The notes: generated from the letters alone by a model not told the origin. A DNA stretch of 64,000 nucleotides from Akkermansia muciniphila (GCA_945873305.1 CAMCCX010000001.1:1-64000), one strand, 5' to 3'; shown: positions 42,852 to 54,155, counted from the first letter of the stretch. Numbers and translations are program-made.

Positions 42852-45542
42852 TCAATAGGTCTTCATCCACTCAACGAGATCCGCCACGTCCTGGGCGGAC
42901 ATGCCGAGTTGGTCGGCTCCGAGCATCAGCGAGCGGTCCATGTCCTTGCGGCCGGCGATCTGCTCTTTCGGAACCTTCTGGGTGAATCCGCCGGTGGAGG
43001 TGATGACGACCGGGTTTCCATCCGAGATGATGCGGCCGTCGATCCATTTGCCGTCTTTGAGTTGGATCGCGGTGCCCTCGAAGCCGTGGGAAATGTCGAA
43101 TGACGGCTCGACGATGCTGCGGGCGACGATTTCCGGCGGCTGGCGGCTGCCGAATCCCTTGAGTGCGGGGCCGTATTCGGGGCCGGCCTCGCCGATTTTA
43201 TGACACATGATGCAGCGGCCAGCGACGGTCTTGCCACGCGAGGCATCGCCCTTGAGCGCCATCACGTCGGCGACGGAGAACTGGGTGCTTTTCGGTTTTT
43301 CCGGGACGGTGATTTCGACGAGGGCCACGGGTTTTTCGATCAATCCGCGTTTTTCCATCTCGGATTTTAAATCGAAGGACGTCCACTCGCCTTCGCTGCG
43401 GTTGACCAGCCACCATAGGGCTTGGTCGCGGACGGCGGAGTCTTGGGCGGCGAGGTCCATCAGCGCTTCGGCGGACGGCTTGGACTTGATGAAGGCGATG
43501 GAATCCACCGCGAGCTTGCGCTGGTCCGGGGTGAGATTCGTAGCGGCAGCGCGGATTTTCAGTGACGGCACGGCGGCCTCCGGCATCAGCCGCCAAGTGA
43601 GGCGGGCGAAGGTGTCCGACCAGTTTGCAGGCTCGCCGGGTTGCATTTTCCGACCGATGGCTTTCCAAAGTTCCTCGGTGTGGTGACCGGCTCCGAGGCC
43701 GAGCGATTCCAAATAGGCGCGGTCCTTGCCATCGTAGCTAGTGGCAACATTGACGAGAATTTCGCGGGCTTGCTCGAAGCTGCGATAGCGCATGGCCAGC
43801 GCTGCTTCGGCGCGAATTTCCGGGGCGGCGTCGGTGGAGAGCTTGAGGGCGTAGGGCAGCGCGTCGATTTTCCCGTCGGTGCGACGAATCGCGCGGAAGG
43901 CGGTGAGGCGGTCGGCGGCGTCGGATCCGGCGATGAGGGAATCGAGTTTCGCGCGGCCTTTTTCGCCGAGGTAGGGCAACAGCCAAATGGCGCGAGAGGC
44001 GACGAAGGGGTTGGAATCTTTGAGGATTTTCGCGACTCCGTCGTAAGCAGCGGGGCCGGCGGATGTCAGTTTCTGGTAGCCGAGCGAGCGGACGTTGACC
44101 GCCGGGGATTGCAGGGCGAGCGCGGCTCCGGCGAGCGTGGTGAGGTCGATTTTCGGCACGGCGGATTTGAATCCCTTCGGCGCGATCCGGTAGATGATGC
44201 CGGAAGCGGCCTCGTCTTGGGTGTCATGCCCTCCGACCCGCGGGTCGGTCCAGTCGGCGACGTAGAGCGCGCCATCCGGGCCGACGCAGATGTCGGACGG
44301 GCGGAAGTTGAAGCGGGCCTTGTCGGCGTCAGCCATCTCGCCGTGTTTTTTCGCGCCGCCGGTGAAGTCGGCTCCGTCGAATTGTTTTTCCGGATTGGTG
44401 GTGAGGAAATCAGTGCGCTCCAGCTTGAATCCCGCGCCGTCCATGGCGGGCTGGTAGCCGAAAATCACGTTCCGCGCGGCCTCGCAGGAGAGCAGCGTTC
44501 CGGCGAATTTCTCGCCCAGCGCGCCGTTTTCATAGAATGCGATCCCGGTCGGCGAGCCGCCGCCGTAAACGTCGCCCGAGGGCATGGTGCCGGGGTTTTC
44601 CTGACGCCAATGGGCGGTCGGCGTGTCCTGGCCCGGGCGTTGGTCGGCTTGCCAGCTGCGGGTGCCGTCGTTGGAGTAAAAGCCCGCGTTGCCGTGCTCA
44701 AGCACGTGGCTGGTGCGGCAGGCCGGCGGGTCGTCGTTGTCATTCTGGAAGACGTAGCCGCGCGATGTGATGGTCTGCTCGTAGGAATTCCGGTAGCCGT
44801 TGCCGATGATTTCCGCGTGGGTGCCGTCCGGGTTCATCCGCACGGTGAAGCCGCCGACGTAGACGAATCCGTCGCCGCTGGTTTCGCCGGACGCCGACTT
44901 GGTATCCATCGGCCACTCGCCGCCGCCGCTTTTATAATAGGTGCTGCCGATGGGGAATTTCTTGCCGGATTGGTCCGTGAAAATGCCGCCAGTATTGCCC
45001 TGGTTGAAATACCATTTTCCGTCCGGCCCGGCGGTGAGGGAATGCAGTGAGTGGTCGTGGTTTTTCCCGTTGAAGCCGGTGAGCAGGACCTCCCGGGTGT
45101 CGCCGGACGCGGGGTCGAATTTCCCGTCGTGGTTCACATCGGTGAGCTTGAGTAAATTCGGCGGCTGGGAAACGACGACGACATTGTCAAAAACCGCGAT
45201 GCCGAGCGGCGAAACCAGCTCCGGATCCTGCCAGAAGACCTTCGAACTGTCGGATTTCCCGTCGCCATCCGTGTCCTCGAGAATCACGATCCGGTCGCCC
45301 GCGGGCTGCCGCGAAGCCTTGCCGCGATAGGCGACGCCTTCCGCCACCCAGACGCGGCCGAGGTGGTCGATGTCGATGTTCGTCGGGTTAAAAAGCGCGG
45401 GCGAGGCGGCCCATGGTGTGATTTCCAATCCTTCCGGCAGGACGAATGAGCCGAGCGGCATCGCAGGCGGTTCCTGATTGGGGGACCAAGCGTGGGCGGA
45501 TGGCAGCGTCGCGAGGATGAGAAATCGATGGAGAAACTTCAT
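42852..45542 (-). CDS. PVC-type membrane-bound dehydrogenase with heme-c domain, secreted
   Basis: 896 residues. A signal peptide (MKFLHRFLILATLPSAHA) is followed by a six-bladed sorbosone-dehydrogenase-like propeller (about 35-460: GLEITPWAASP, NHDHSLHSLTAGPDGK, DGALYVADWTD). An HEAT-like helical region follows (about 465-760), then a C-terminal c-type cytochrome with GRCIMCHKIGE (CxxCH) and DADLVEWMKTY-like end. This composite is characteristic of the PVC bacteria, where it is usually multi-copy; substrates are sugars or sugar alcohols by inference. Active in the periplasm or outside. The gene has no operon partner. Confidence 0.88.
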   Translation of the reverse strand: MKFLHRFLILATLPSAHAWSPNQEPPAMPLGSFVLPEGLEITPWAASPALFNPTNIDIDHLGRVWVAEGVAYRGKASRQPAGDRIVILEDTDGDGKSDSSKVFWQDPELVSPLGIAVFDNVVVVSQPPNLLKLTDVNHDGKFDPASGDTREVLLTGFNGKNHDHSLHSLTAGPDGKWYFNQGNTGGIFTDQSGKKFPIGSTYYKSGGGEWPMDTKSASGETSGDGFVYVGGFTVRMNPDGTHAEIIGNGYRNSYEQTITSRGYVFQNDNDDPPACRTSHVLEHGNAGFYSNDGTRSWQADQRPGQDTPTAHWRQENPGTMPSGDVYGGGSPTGIAFYENGALGEKFAGTLLSCEAARNVIFGYQPAMDGAGFKLERTDFLTTNPEKQFDGADFTGGAKKHGEMADADKARFNFRPSDICVGPDGALYVADWTDPRVGGHDTQDEAASGIIYRIAPKGFKSAVPKIDLTTLAGAALALQSPAVNVRSLGYQKLTSAGPAAYDGVAKILKDSNPFVASRAIWLLPYLGEKGRAKLDSLIAGSDAADRLTAFRAIRRTDGKIDALPYALKLSTDAAPEIRAEAALAMRYRSFEQAREILVNVATSYDGKDRAYLESLGLGAGHHTEELWKAIGRKMQPGEPANWSDTFARLTWRLMPEAAVPSLKIRAAATNLTPDQRKLAVDSIAFIKSKPSAEALMDLAAQDSAVRDQALWWLVNRSEGEWTSFDLKSEMEKRGLIEKPVALVEITVPEKPKSTQFSVADVMALKGDASRGKTVAGRCIMCHKIGEAGPEYGPALKGFGSRQPPEIVARSIVEPSFDISHGFEGTAIQLKDGKWIDGRIISDGNPVVITSTGGFTQKVPKEQIAGRKDMDRSLMLGADQLGMSAQDVADLVEWMKTY

Positions 45543-45634
45543 GAGCGGACGCTATTACGGAAAGCCAGGTCATGCGCTATCACCATTTTCAGCCCCGCTT
45601 TGACAAGCCACAGTGCGGAGGCTATCCCAAGCGG

Positions 45635-46996
<1,362 letters not shown>

Positions 46997-47002
46997 CTGC
47001 CC

Positions 47003-47971
47003 ATGATTCTCATCGAACAAAAGCCGCTCATCGCCCGCTACCGCCTCAAGGCGCGCGGCTTCATGAACTCCATCTCCAACAGACGGGACTTCGAAGGCGC
47101 GCTGATCCAAATCGACGGCGGTTACGGCTGCATCCATCCATGGCCCGAGCTCGGCGATCCCACGCTGGAAAAATGCCTCGCCGATCTAGCGGGTGCTCGC
47201 CGCTGGCCCATCGTCCGCCGCGCCATCCGCTGCGCCGAGTATGACAAGGCCGCGCGGGATTTCGAAAACTCGCTGTTCGAGGAAATGGAAGTGCCCGCAA
47301 GCCACGCCACCCTCGCCAAGGCCGACGTCGCGGAAATCGCCATCGCTGTGGAAGCCGGATTCACCGCCATCAAACTCAAAACCGGCCGCGACCTAGCCGC
47401 CGAATCAAAGTTCCTCGAAGCCATGGCCGCCGAGTTCCCCGCTCTCAAATGGCGCCTGGATTTCAACGAATCCCTCACGCCCGAACAAGCCGCCGATTTC
47501 CTGCTAGCCCTCACCGAGAAAACCCGCGCCGCCATCGACTTTGTCGAAGACCCCTGCCCGTTTTCCGAAACCTCCTGGAACGACCTCCGCCGCAAAACCC
47601 GCGTCAAGCTCGCGGTCGACCGCGAGGCCGCGCCGCTTTCCGCCGCCGCGCAGGTCATGGTCATCAAGCCCGCCATCGACGAGCCGTTCCTGCTAGGAGA
47701 GGCGGCGATCAGCCACAACCAGCGCGTCGTCATGACCAGCTACATGGACCACCCCGTCGGCCAGGCATTCGCGGCGTGGGAAGCCGCGCGGTTGGAACTC
47801 CAGTTCCCCGGACTCGTCGGCATGTGCGGATTACAAACGCATCACCTTTTTGAGCCCAACGAATTCACCGAAGCCCTCGGTCCGTGGTCGCCGGAATTCA
47901 AAATTCCCGACGGCCTCGGCCTCGGCTTCGACGACCTTCTCGCAGCCCAGCCATGGACGCGTCTTTACTAA
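47003..47971 (+). CDS. menC: o-succinylbenzoate synthase
   Basis: 322 residues of the enolase superfamily. The acid-base KLKTG lysine, metal ligands in WRLDFNES (Asp), FVEDPCPF (Glu) and KLAVDREAA (Asp), and the second base in VMVIKPAI (Lys) are in the right order. It dehydrates SHCHC to o-succinylbenzoate in menaquinone synthesis. It overlaps menE by 19 bases, and gene order menC-menE supports the call over other enolase-superfamily racemases. Confidence 0.92.
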   Translation: MILIEQKPLIARYRLKARGFMNSISNRRDFEGALIQIDGGYGCIHPWPELGDPTLEKCLADLAGARRWPIVRRAIRCAEYDKAARDFENSLFEEMEVPASHATLAKADVAEIAIAVEAGFTAIKLKTGRDLAAESKFLEAMAAEFPALKWRLDFNESLTPEQAADFLLALTEKTRAAIDFVEDPCPFSETSWNDLRRKTRVKLAVDREAAPLSAAAQVMVIKPAIDEPFLLGEAAISHNQRVVMTSYMDHPVGQAFAAWEAARLELQFPGLVGMCGLQTHHLFEPNEFTEALGPWSPEFKIPDGLGLGFDDLLAAQPWTRLY

Positions 47972-49032
47972 CGAGCGCGGAGTTCTGGAACGAGCCGGCA
48001 TCTTTGAGCCCGGAACTCACCGGGCACGTCCTGTTCGAAACCTCCGGCAGCTCCGGCAGGCCCAAGTCAGTCGCCATTTCCAAACCCGCGCTGCTCGCCT
48101 CGGCCGCCGCAGTGAACCGGCATCTAGCTGTCACTCCGGCATCCTGTTGGGGACTCGTCCTGCCGCTCCACCATGTCGGTGGCTTCGGCGTCGCGGCCAG
48201 GGCCTACGAAGCGGGATGTAAGTTACAACAATTCGCCCAACGCTGGGAACCCGGCATATTCCGCGATTGGCTCGAAACCTCCGGCGTCACCCACACCTCG
48301 CTGGTCCCCACCCAAGTCCACGACCTGGTCAAGGCAGGACTAACCTCCCCAACAAATTTACAAGCCTTCGTCGTCGGCGGCGGCCACCTGGAACCCGCCA
48401 CCGGCCAGGCCGCGCGCGATCTCGGCTGGCCGGTGCTCACCAGCTACGGCATGACCGAGGCTTCCTCGCAAATCGCCACGCAGACTCTCGCTTCGCTCGC
48501 ACATCCCTATCAATCCGCGCCCATTCCCCTGTTGCCGATCTGGGAGGCTCGCGTTTCCTCCGACGGCCTGCTCGAAATCTCGGGCCCCGCGCTCTTTTCC
48601 GGCTATGTCACCGGCGGGAAATTCACTCCCCGCGAAACCAACTGGCATGCCACGTCCGACCGCGTGCTTCTGGAAAACCGCACCATCACTCCGCTCGGCC
48701 GCGCCGACACCCTCGTGAAAATCCTCGGCGAGCTCGTCGATCCCGAGGCTATCGAGCGCGAACTGATTTCCCTATCCGAAGGCCAGCTAATCCCCGGCAC
48801 CTTCGCCGTCATCACCATCCCCGACGAGCGGGCCGGTAGCGCACTCGTCCCGGTTTTCGAAACATCGGTTAGCCGGCAAGTCATCGACTCCACGCTTGCT
48901 CTTTACGAAAAACAAGCCCCCGGTTTCCGCAGACTCCGCCCCGCCGCCGTCATCGCGGATTTCCCCCGTAGTGAGTTAGGCAAGCTCCGCAGAAACGAGC
49001 TAGCGGTGATGGTTCGGCTCCAAACGGGTTGA
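47953..49032 (+). CDS. menE: o-succinylbenzoate-CoA ligase
   Basis: 359 residues, short for the family (about 450). It starts almost at the P-loop: LFETSGSSGRPKSVAIS. LVLPLHHVGGFGV, VVGGGHLEPA, TSYGMTEASSQIAT, the hinge region TSDRVLLENRTITPLGRADT and the catalytic lysine end SELGKLRRNEL follow. It lacks the N-terminal third seen in long adenylate-forming enzymes, a form common for MenE. It activates OSB for MenB. Overlapping start with menC shows co-expression. Confidence 0.92.
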   Translation: MDASLLTSAEFWNEPASLSPELTGHVLFETSGSSGRPKSVAISKPALLASAAAVNRHLAVTPASCWGLVLPLHHVGGFGVAARAYEAGCKLQQFAQRWEPGIFRDWLETSGVTHTSLVPTQVHDLVKAGLTSPTNLQAFVVGGGHLEPATGQAARDLGWPVLTSYGMTEASSQIATQTLASLAHPYQSAPIPLLPIWEARVSSDGLLEISGPALFSGYVTGGKFTPRETNWHATSDRVLLENRTITPLGRADTLVKILGELVDPEAIERELISLSEGQLIPGTFAVITIPDERAGSALVPVFETSVSRQVIDSTLALYEKQAPGFRRLRPAAVIADFPRSELGKLRRNELAVMVRLQTG

Positions 49033-49043
49033 CTCTCTATCTA

Positions 49044-49337
49044 TTAACTCACCACGATGCTATGGAATCCCCCATAGACCATGCGTCTGTAATTGAAGAG
49101 CGGGTTGGCGCCCGCTAGATCCGGAAATGAGGTCATCTCATTTGCCTCCATATCGTCGCCCACGGCCTCGACGTATTCCAGCGCACCGTGCTCTTTCCAG
49201 ATCGCGGCGGCCTCAGGAGCCTCATCGAAGCGCGTCAGCATCACGCGCTTCGCGCCAAGGGCGGATTCGTAGAATTCAAAGGCCTCCTCGCAGCGTCCGC
49301 CGAAGAAGAGGCAAGGTTCAAGGATTGGCTTTTTCAT
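49044..49337 (-). CDS. PhnB-like VOC-family protein, short form
   Basis: 97 residues. The N-terminal half, PCLFFGGRCEEAFEFYESAL and GAKRVMLTRFDEAP, is the first beta-alpha-beta module of PhnB/glyoxalase-like VOC proteins. The family normally has about 140 residues with a second module; here the C-terminal half does not match and the gene stops early. It is probably truncated or recombined. Convergent with menE. Confidence 0.6.
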   Translation of the reverse strand: MKKPILEPCLFFGGRCEEAFEFYESALGAKRVMLTRFDEAPEAAAIWKEHGALEYVEAVGDDMEANEMTSFPDLAGANPLFNYRRMVYGGFHSIVVS

Positions 49338-49367
49338 GGTTGTGATATAGCCCCCATCACCCGCTGA

Positions 49368-51339
49368 CTAAAGCGCGCTCCGCTCGGCACGCTTGAGCAG
49401 GACCTGATAGCGATTTTCCAACATCACGGCGCGTTCCTCGTCACCCGCGGCCCGGTAGTAGCCGCAGATCATCTTGTAAATCGAAGACTCGGTTTTCGCG
49501 CGAAACCAATCCTTCGTTCCGGTTTCCACCACGCGCTTGAAGGCCAGCTCGATGTCGCGCGCCGCCTTGTGGGCGAGCTCCGGGTCCTCTTTGAGGAAGC
49601 CAAAGTAATCATCGGCCATCATTTTGAAGCCGGTGATGCTGCCGCCATATTTCCGCAGGGCGCTGTCGTAGAGATTGCTGATATCCTTGTTGGCGGTTCC
49701 GCCGCCCCGCTTGTGAATCAGAGCGGCCTCGCGCTTGAGCGACTCGGCGACGAGATCCATTTGCTCACCGGAATTGCGTTCGATCCGGCGGCGCTCCCGC
49801 CCGAGCATCCTCGAAGCGTCACCCCCTTCACCGTAGGGGAAAACATATTCGTTCTCCGCCTCCGCCGCCAGCGCCGCCATCCGCGGGTTATCTTTGAATT
49901 CCTGACGCATCGCCTTGGCGAACGACTGCCATTCCTCCAGATTTCCCGGCTTGGCGGGCTCACCGGTGAGCTTTGTTTGTTTCTGAAGCGACGCATACAA
50001 AGCGGCCCACGTTTCGGTGAACGAGGGGCCGAGTTGATTTGCCAGCCGCACGGTCACGGCGTGATCGTCGTCCTTGCCGGTGGCCCCGAAGTAGTCGGCT
50101 AACCAAAGATGACGCATCACGGATAGGGTCGTCACCGGGCTTTGGTGGGCGCGGTCGCTCCATAGCTGCACTTCCTGCTCGGTGATCGAGCCGCCGGTCT
50201 GAGGATGCCCGGTCATGCCCTTGGAAACCCCGCCGATCCTGCCGACGCCGGTGGTCCATTCGTCTGACTGGATCTTGATTCCCACCCAGGCGTGGCCGCC
50301 CAGATCGGTTTCTCCACCGAAGGTCATTGCCGGAATCCCCTGGGCACGGGCGCCGCTAACAAACCCTTCTCGTTCTTCTCGATAAACCACATGAAGCGCG
50401 GCAAGGCGCCGACGGTGACCTGCCCGGCGTAAGGCCCCGCGACGGGATTGGAAATCGCAACCTCCTGGTCGAACACCACCGCGCAGGCCAGCGCGAGCGG
50501 GAAATATTTCTCCATCATGCCGGTTGTGTTCGGCCAGGCGTCGATGAGGAATTTCAACACCTTCCCGCCGTCGTCCTCTGGCTTGATCGTCAGCAGGAAC
50601 TCTTCCATCGCCGGGGTGTTATAACAAAGCCAGGTGAGCATCTCGCCGGAGTAGCTGTCGCCAACCAGCCCTGAAATTTCCTCTTCCGACAAGCGGCCAA
50701 GCAGTTTCCAGCGGAGGAAAGCCTGGTAGAAAACAGGTTCTTTCCAGACAGCATCGAACCGGTTCAAGCCCTGGCCCTTCGCCAGCTCCTCCAACCCGGG
50801 CTCCATGGACCTCGCGAGCAAGCCTCGATAGGCATTCCACGCCTTGCCCTCGATGGCTCGCCTGAAGAGATCCTTGTCGCGTCGGATCGCGTGCTCTCGC
50901 CGGGAATCCAGATCCGTGAGGACGAGCTGAGGCTCTTTGTCTAGCAAGTCGGCCTCGTTCGGATTGGCGACGACGGCCTCCTTCGGCACGGGCGCCTCGG
51001 TCGGCGGCGGAAGCGGAGTTGCCGGTGTCGCCCCCGCTGGCCGGGGATCACTTGCTCTTCTGCCACCGCCGGAGGTGCCGCATCAGGTTGGTTCGCGGGT
51101 TTCGGCACGGCTTCACGCACGATCACAACTGGTGCTTTCGGTGCTTGTCGCGATAATTCCAAACCCACGAAAACCGCACCGATGACAACCACGCCAATCG
51201 TCAGCGATCGCAACTGGCCCGCCCTCTCATTCCCACGCGCCGACTGGGTCGCCACAGTTTGATCGCGAGCTGCCAGAACCGGCTCCGGGCGTTTTACCGG
51301 CGCTGGAGGTTTCTCCGCCGGATGAATTTCTCGCTTCAT
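49368..51339 (-). pseudogene. membrane-anchored transglutaminase-like gene broken by two frameshifts
   Basis: Three adjoining frames make one protein-like whole. 51339 to about 51000: a proline-rich start and membrane helix (SLTIGVVVIGAVFVGL). About 50995-50380: a helical domain ending FMWFIEKNEKG. About 50370-49368: ARAQGIPAMTFGGETDLGGH and AWVGIKI, like the R..GIPA ... GHAW core of transglutaminase-like enzymes, then helices. Each join needs a one- or two-base shift, near 50990 and 50360. Both joins lie in short G/A/C runs, so sequencing error remains possible. If real, the gene is dead or programmed-frameshifted. Confidence 0.6.
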
Positions 51340-51580
51340 GATAGAGCGGCCAAATGATGCCGGAGTCGGACTTCCTGCTCGTGAAAAGTAAGGCGAAGTC
51401 AGCCACCTTGCAATCCAGTTTACCGCCCGGGTTTGCTGGATGCTTCCGGGCCATGAGGACGTGCGGATCGAACTCCCCCGCTTGGCGATGAACTAAAAAT
51501 ATTGTTCGAAGCGCCCCGCTGGTAGAGTGCCCGATCTGGGTGGGTTTTAGGGGAAAATTGCCCTTGCGGTGAAACATCGA

Positions 51581-51856
51581 GACCTCGTTGACGAAATCTC
51601 CGGTGAAAACGTTAAGTTTTCCGGTATCGGCGAGGAATTCGCCGGTCCCGTTGGGGACAGATTGGCAATTGTTGAGGAAAGGCGGGACGGCGTTGAGGAA
51701 ATTGATTCGGAAAACGACGAAATCCCGGACTCCGTTGGCGAAAACGGGTGTCCGTTGAGGAAACCGGAGGTGCCGTTGAGGAAAATGATGACTCCGTTGA
51801 CGGGAATTTTGTCTCCGCCGAGGAAATCGCGCCTGCCCCCAAGATTATCGGGGCTC
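51581..51856. repeat. 21-bp degenerate tandem array (array 2)
   Basis: About 12 units with a core CCGTTGAGGAAA. The CGTTG anchor recurs at 51586, 51649, 51691, 51733, 51753, 51774 and 51795, mostly in multiples of 21 bases. Read on the plus strand it gives heptads such as VEERRDG, VEEIDSE, VEETGGA and VEENDDS. It ends in TCGGGGCTC just past the priA stop, the same end as array 1. Units share CCG(A/T)TG(T/A)GGA with array 1. Confidence 0.85.
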
Positions 51857-51857
51857 T

Positions 51858-54077
51858 TCAGGAGAAATTCAGCGCGTCCATGTCGAAGACGACGGTGACG
51901 TCTTCGGGCAGCGGGGTTTTCGCTAGAATCTGTTGGACGTGGCGGGTGAGCGGGCGGGCGCGGTGGGAGCGCAGGGTGATTTGGAAACGGAACTGGCCGT
52001 GCGAGCGGATGAGCGGCGAGGGCAGCACTTCGCCGAGGGTGATGCCGGCGGGGAGGTTTTCCGCGAGGCGGAGGTGGAGGGTTTGCAGGGTGAACTCGGC
52101 GCGGCGCTCGTGGGTGGAGCGGCTTGTTAGCACGGCGCAGTGGGCGTAGGGCGGGAACGAGAACTCGCGGCGGAACTCCATTTCCTGCTCGGAGAAGCCG
52201 TCGAAGTCGTGCTTGCGCGCATACTGGATGGATGGCGAGTGCGGGGTGAAGGTTTGCACGATGACTTCGCCTGCTAGATCGCCGCGGCCGGCGCGGCCGG
52301 CGACCTGGGTGATGAGCTGGAAGGTGCGCTCGCCGGCGCGGAAGTCCGGCACGTGCAGGCCGAGGTCGGCGTTGAGGATGCCGACGAGGGTGACGTTGGG
52401 GAAATGCAGGCCCTTGGCGATCATCTGCGTTCCTATCAGGATGTCGATCTTGTGGGCCTTGAAGGCGGCGAGCGTGTCGCGCAGGGCGTTTTTCCGGCGC
52501 ATGGCATCGGCGTCGATGCGGGCGAACTTGGCCTTCGGAAAAACCTTGGTGAGCACTTCCTCGACCTTTTGCGTGCCGTAGCCTTGGAGGAGAATGTTAG
52601 GATCGCGGCACTCGGGGCACTTGCGCGGGACGATGGATTGGTAGCCGCAAACGTGGCAGACGAGCCGCTCGTCGGTGCGGTGATAGGTGAGGGCGACGGC
52701 GCAGTGCGGACACTGGCAGACGTGGCCGCAGGCGGTGCATTGGAGCGATCTGGCAAACCCGCGCCGGTTGAGGAAGAGGATGGATTGCTCGCCCTTTTCG
52801 AGCCGCTGCTCAAGCGCGGCGCGGAGCTTGTCGGATAGAATGGCGGGGCTGCCCTTGTGCTTGGTTTGCTCCAGGCGCATGTCCACCACGCGGACGAGCG
52901 GCATGGAGGCGCCGTCGGCGCGCTCGTTGAGGCGGAGCAGGTCGTATTTGTCGGTTAGCGTGTTGTTCCAGGATTCGAGCGACGGCGTGGCGGAGCCTAA
53001 CACGATGGCGCACGGCTCGAAGGCGGCACGCAGCACGGCGACGTCGCGGCCGTGGTAGCGCGGGACGTTTTCCTGCTTGTAGGTGTTTTCGTGCTCCTCA
53101 TCCACGAGGATCAGCCCGAGGTCCGGCAGCGGCGCGAAGACGGCGGATCGCGCGCCGATGACGATGCGCGCGGCGCCCTTGCGGATGCGGTGCCACTCGT
53201 CGAAGCGCTCGCCCTGGGAGAGATTCGAGTGGAGCACGGCGACCTGGTCCTGCATGCCGGCGAAGCGGGATTTGAAGCGGCGGACGGTCTGGGGCGTCAG
53301 GGAGATTTCCGGGACGAGGACGAGCACGGTTTTCCCGAGGTCGAGCGCGCGTTGGGCGGCTTGCAGATAAACCTCGGTTTTGCCGGAGCCGGTCACGCCT
53401 AGCAGGAGAATGGGTTTCGCGGTGGTGGGATTCGCGACGGCGGCGAGCACGACATCGAGCGCGGCGGACTGGCCGGGGTTGAGTTCGAGCGGCTTGGATT
53501 CGAGGATTTCCTCGACGTTGTCGGCGTCCGGATCGCGGCGGACTTCCTCGGCGACGAGGCGGAGTAAACCCGCCTTCTCCATGGACTTGAGCGCGGCGGC
53601 ATTGCCATCGCCGAGGTCGGCGACTGGCAGGCGCATTTCCGGGGCGTGGCTGAGAAGGGAGAGGATGGTGAACTGCCGCGGCGCGCGCTTTTCCAATTTC
53701 GTGAGCACGGCCGGCTCAGGCTTGGCGTCTAGCACGGCGACGCGGCGGGTTTTCGCGGAATTTTCCTCCGAGCGCACGCCCTCGGGCAGCACCGAGCGGA
53801 TCACCGACTCGATGCTGGAGCCATAGTAATGGGCGATCCAGTCGGCGGTCCGCAGCAGGACCGGCGTGATCAGCGGCTCGGGGTCGATGAGGGATTCCAA
53901 CTCTCGCAGGGCGAAATCCGCCTGCTCGGACTCGCCCGTGGAAAGCACGGTGCCGGTGGCGGATTTCCGCCGCAGCGGGATGCGGACGCGGCAGCCGGGA
54001 CGCACGTGGAGCCCTGCCGGGATGGCATAGTCGAAGACGAGCTCCGAAGGTCCGTCGATCAGCACGCGGGCGTTCAC
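51858..54077 (-). CDS. priA: primosomal replication restart helicase
   Basis: 739 residues from a GTG. N-terminal DNA-binding domain (LRRKSATGTVL, HYYGSSIESVIRSVLP), Walker A LLGVTGSGKTEVYLQAA (about 230), DEEHENTYKQ (DEEH box), LGSATPSLE, then the zinc-binding insertion CTACGHVCQCPHC ... CHVCGY ... CPEC with eight cysteines. GTQMIAKGLHFPNVTLVGI and QVAGRAGRGDLAGEV complete the helicase. It reloads replisomes at stalled forks. A probable SOS box lies 57 bases upstream of its start. Confidence 0.96.
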   Translation of the reverse strand: MNARVLIDGPSELVFDYAIPAGLHVRPGCRVRIPLRRKSATGTVLSTGESEQADFALRELESLIDPEPLITPVLLRTADWIAHYYGSSIESVIRSVLPEGVRSEENSAKTRRVAVLDAKPEPAVLTKLEKRAPRQFTILSLLSHAPEMRLPVADLGDGNAAALKSMEKAGLLRLVAEEVRRDPDADNVEEILESKPLELNPGQSAALDVVLAAVANPTTAKPILLLGVTGSGKTEVYLQAAQRALDLGKTVLVLVPEISLTPQTVRRFKSRFAGMQDQVAVLHSNLSQGERFDEWHRIRKGAARIVIGARSAVFAPLPDLGLILVDEEHENTYKQENVPRYHGRDVAVLRAAFEPCAIVLGSATPSLESWNNTLTDKYDLLRLNERADGASMPLVRVVDMRLEQTKHKGSPAILSDKLRAALEQRLEKGEQSILFLNRRGFARSLQCTACGHVCQCPHCAVALTYHRTDERLVCHVCGYQSIVPRKCPECRDPNILLQGYGTQKVEEVLTKVFPKAKFARIDADAMRRKNALRDTLAAFKAHKIDILIGTQMIAKGLHFPNVTLVGILNADLGLHVPDFRAGERTFQLITQVAGRAGRGDLAGEVIVQTFTPHSPSIQYARKHDFDGFSEQEMEFRREFSFPPYAHCAVLTSRSTHERRAEFTLQTLHLRLAENLPAGITLGEVLPSPLIRSHGQFRFQITLRSHRARPLTRHVQQILAKTPLPEDVTVVFDMDALNFS

Positions 54078-54133
54078 TGCGGCGGAGCGTGGCTGCGGGA
54101 ACGGGGCGGGCCAAGGTTCATTTTCAATTCAAC

Positions 54134-54155
54134 AAAGTGTTCCAATGAACACTTT
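54134..54155. promoter_or_regulatory. probable LexA (SOS) box
   Basis: A perfect palindrome, AAAGTGTTC and GAACACTTT around CAAT. Its core, TGTTC-N4-GAACA (54138-54151), is the LexA motif reported for Verrucomicrobia as I recall it. It lies between priA (minus strand) and the gene at 54215 (plus strand), so it could control either or both. A hairpin terminator is less likely because both genes point away from it. Confidence 0.75.

Noticed and set aside
51569-51898. Coding gene with heptad repeats on the plus strand across array 2
   Set aside because: The heptad reading changes frame inside the array, runs into priA antisense, and array 1 shows no shared protein reading.
54134-54155. Rho-independent terminator
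   Set aside because: The palindrome has a T-run on one side, but both neighbouring genes are transcribed away from it, so there is no transcript to end.
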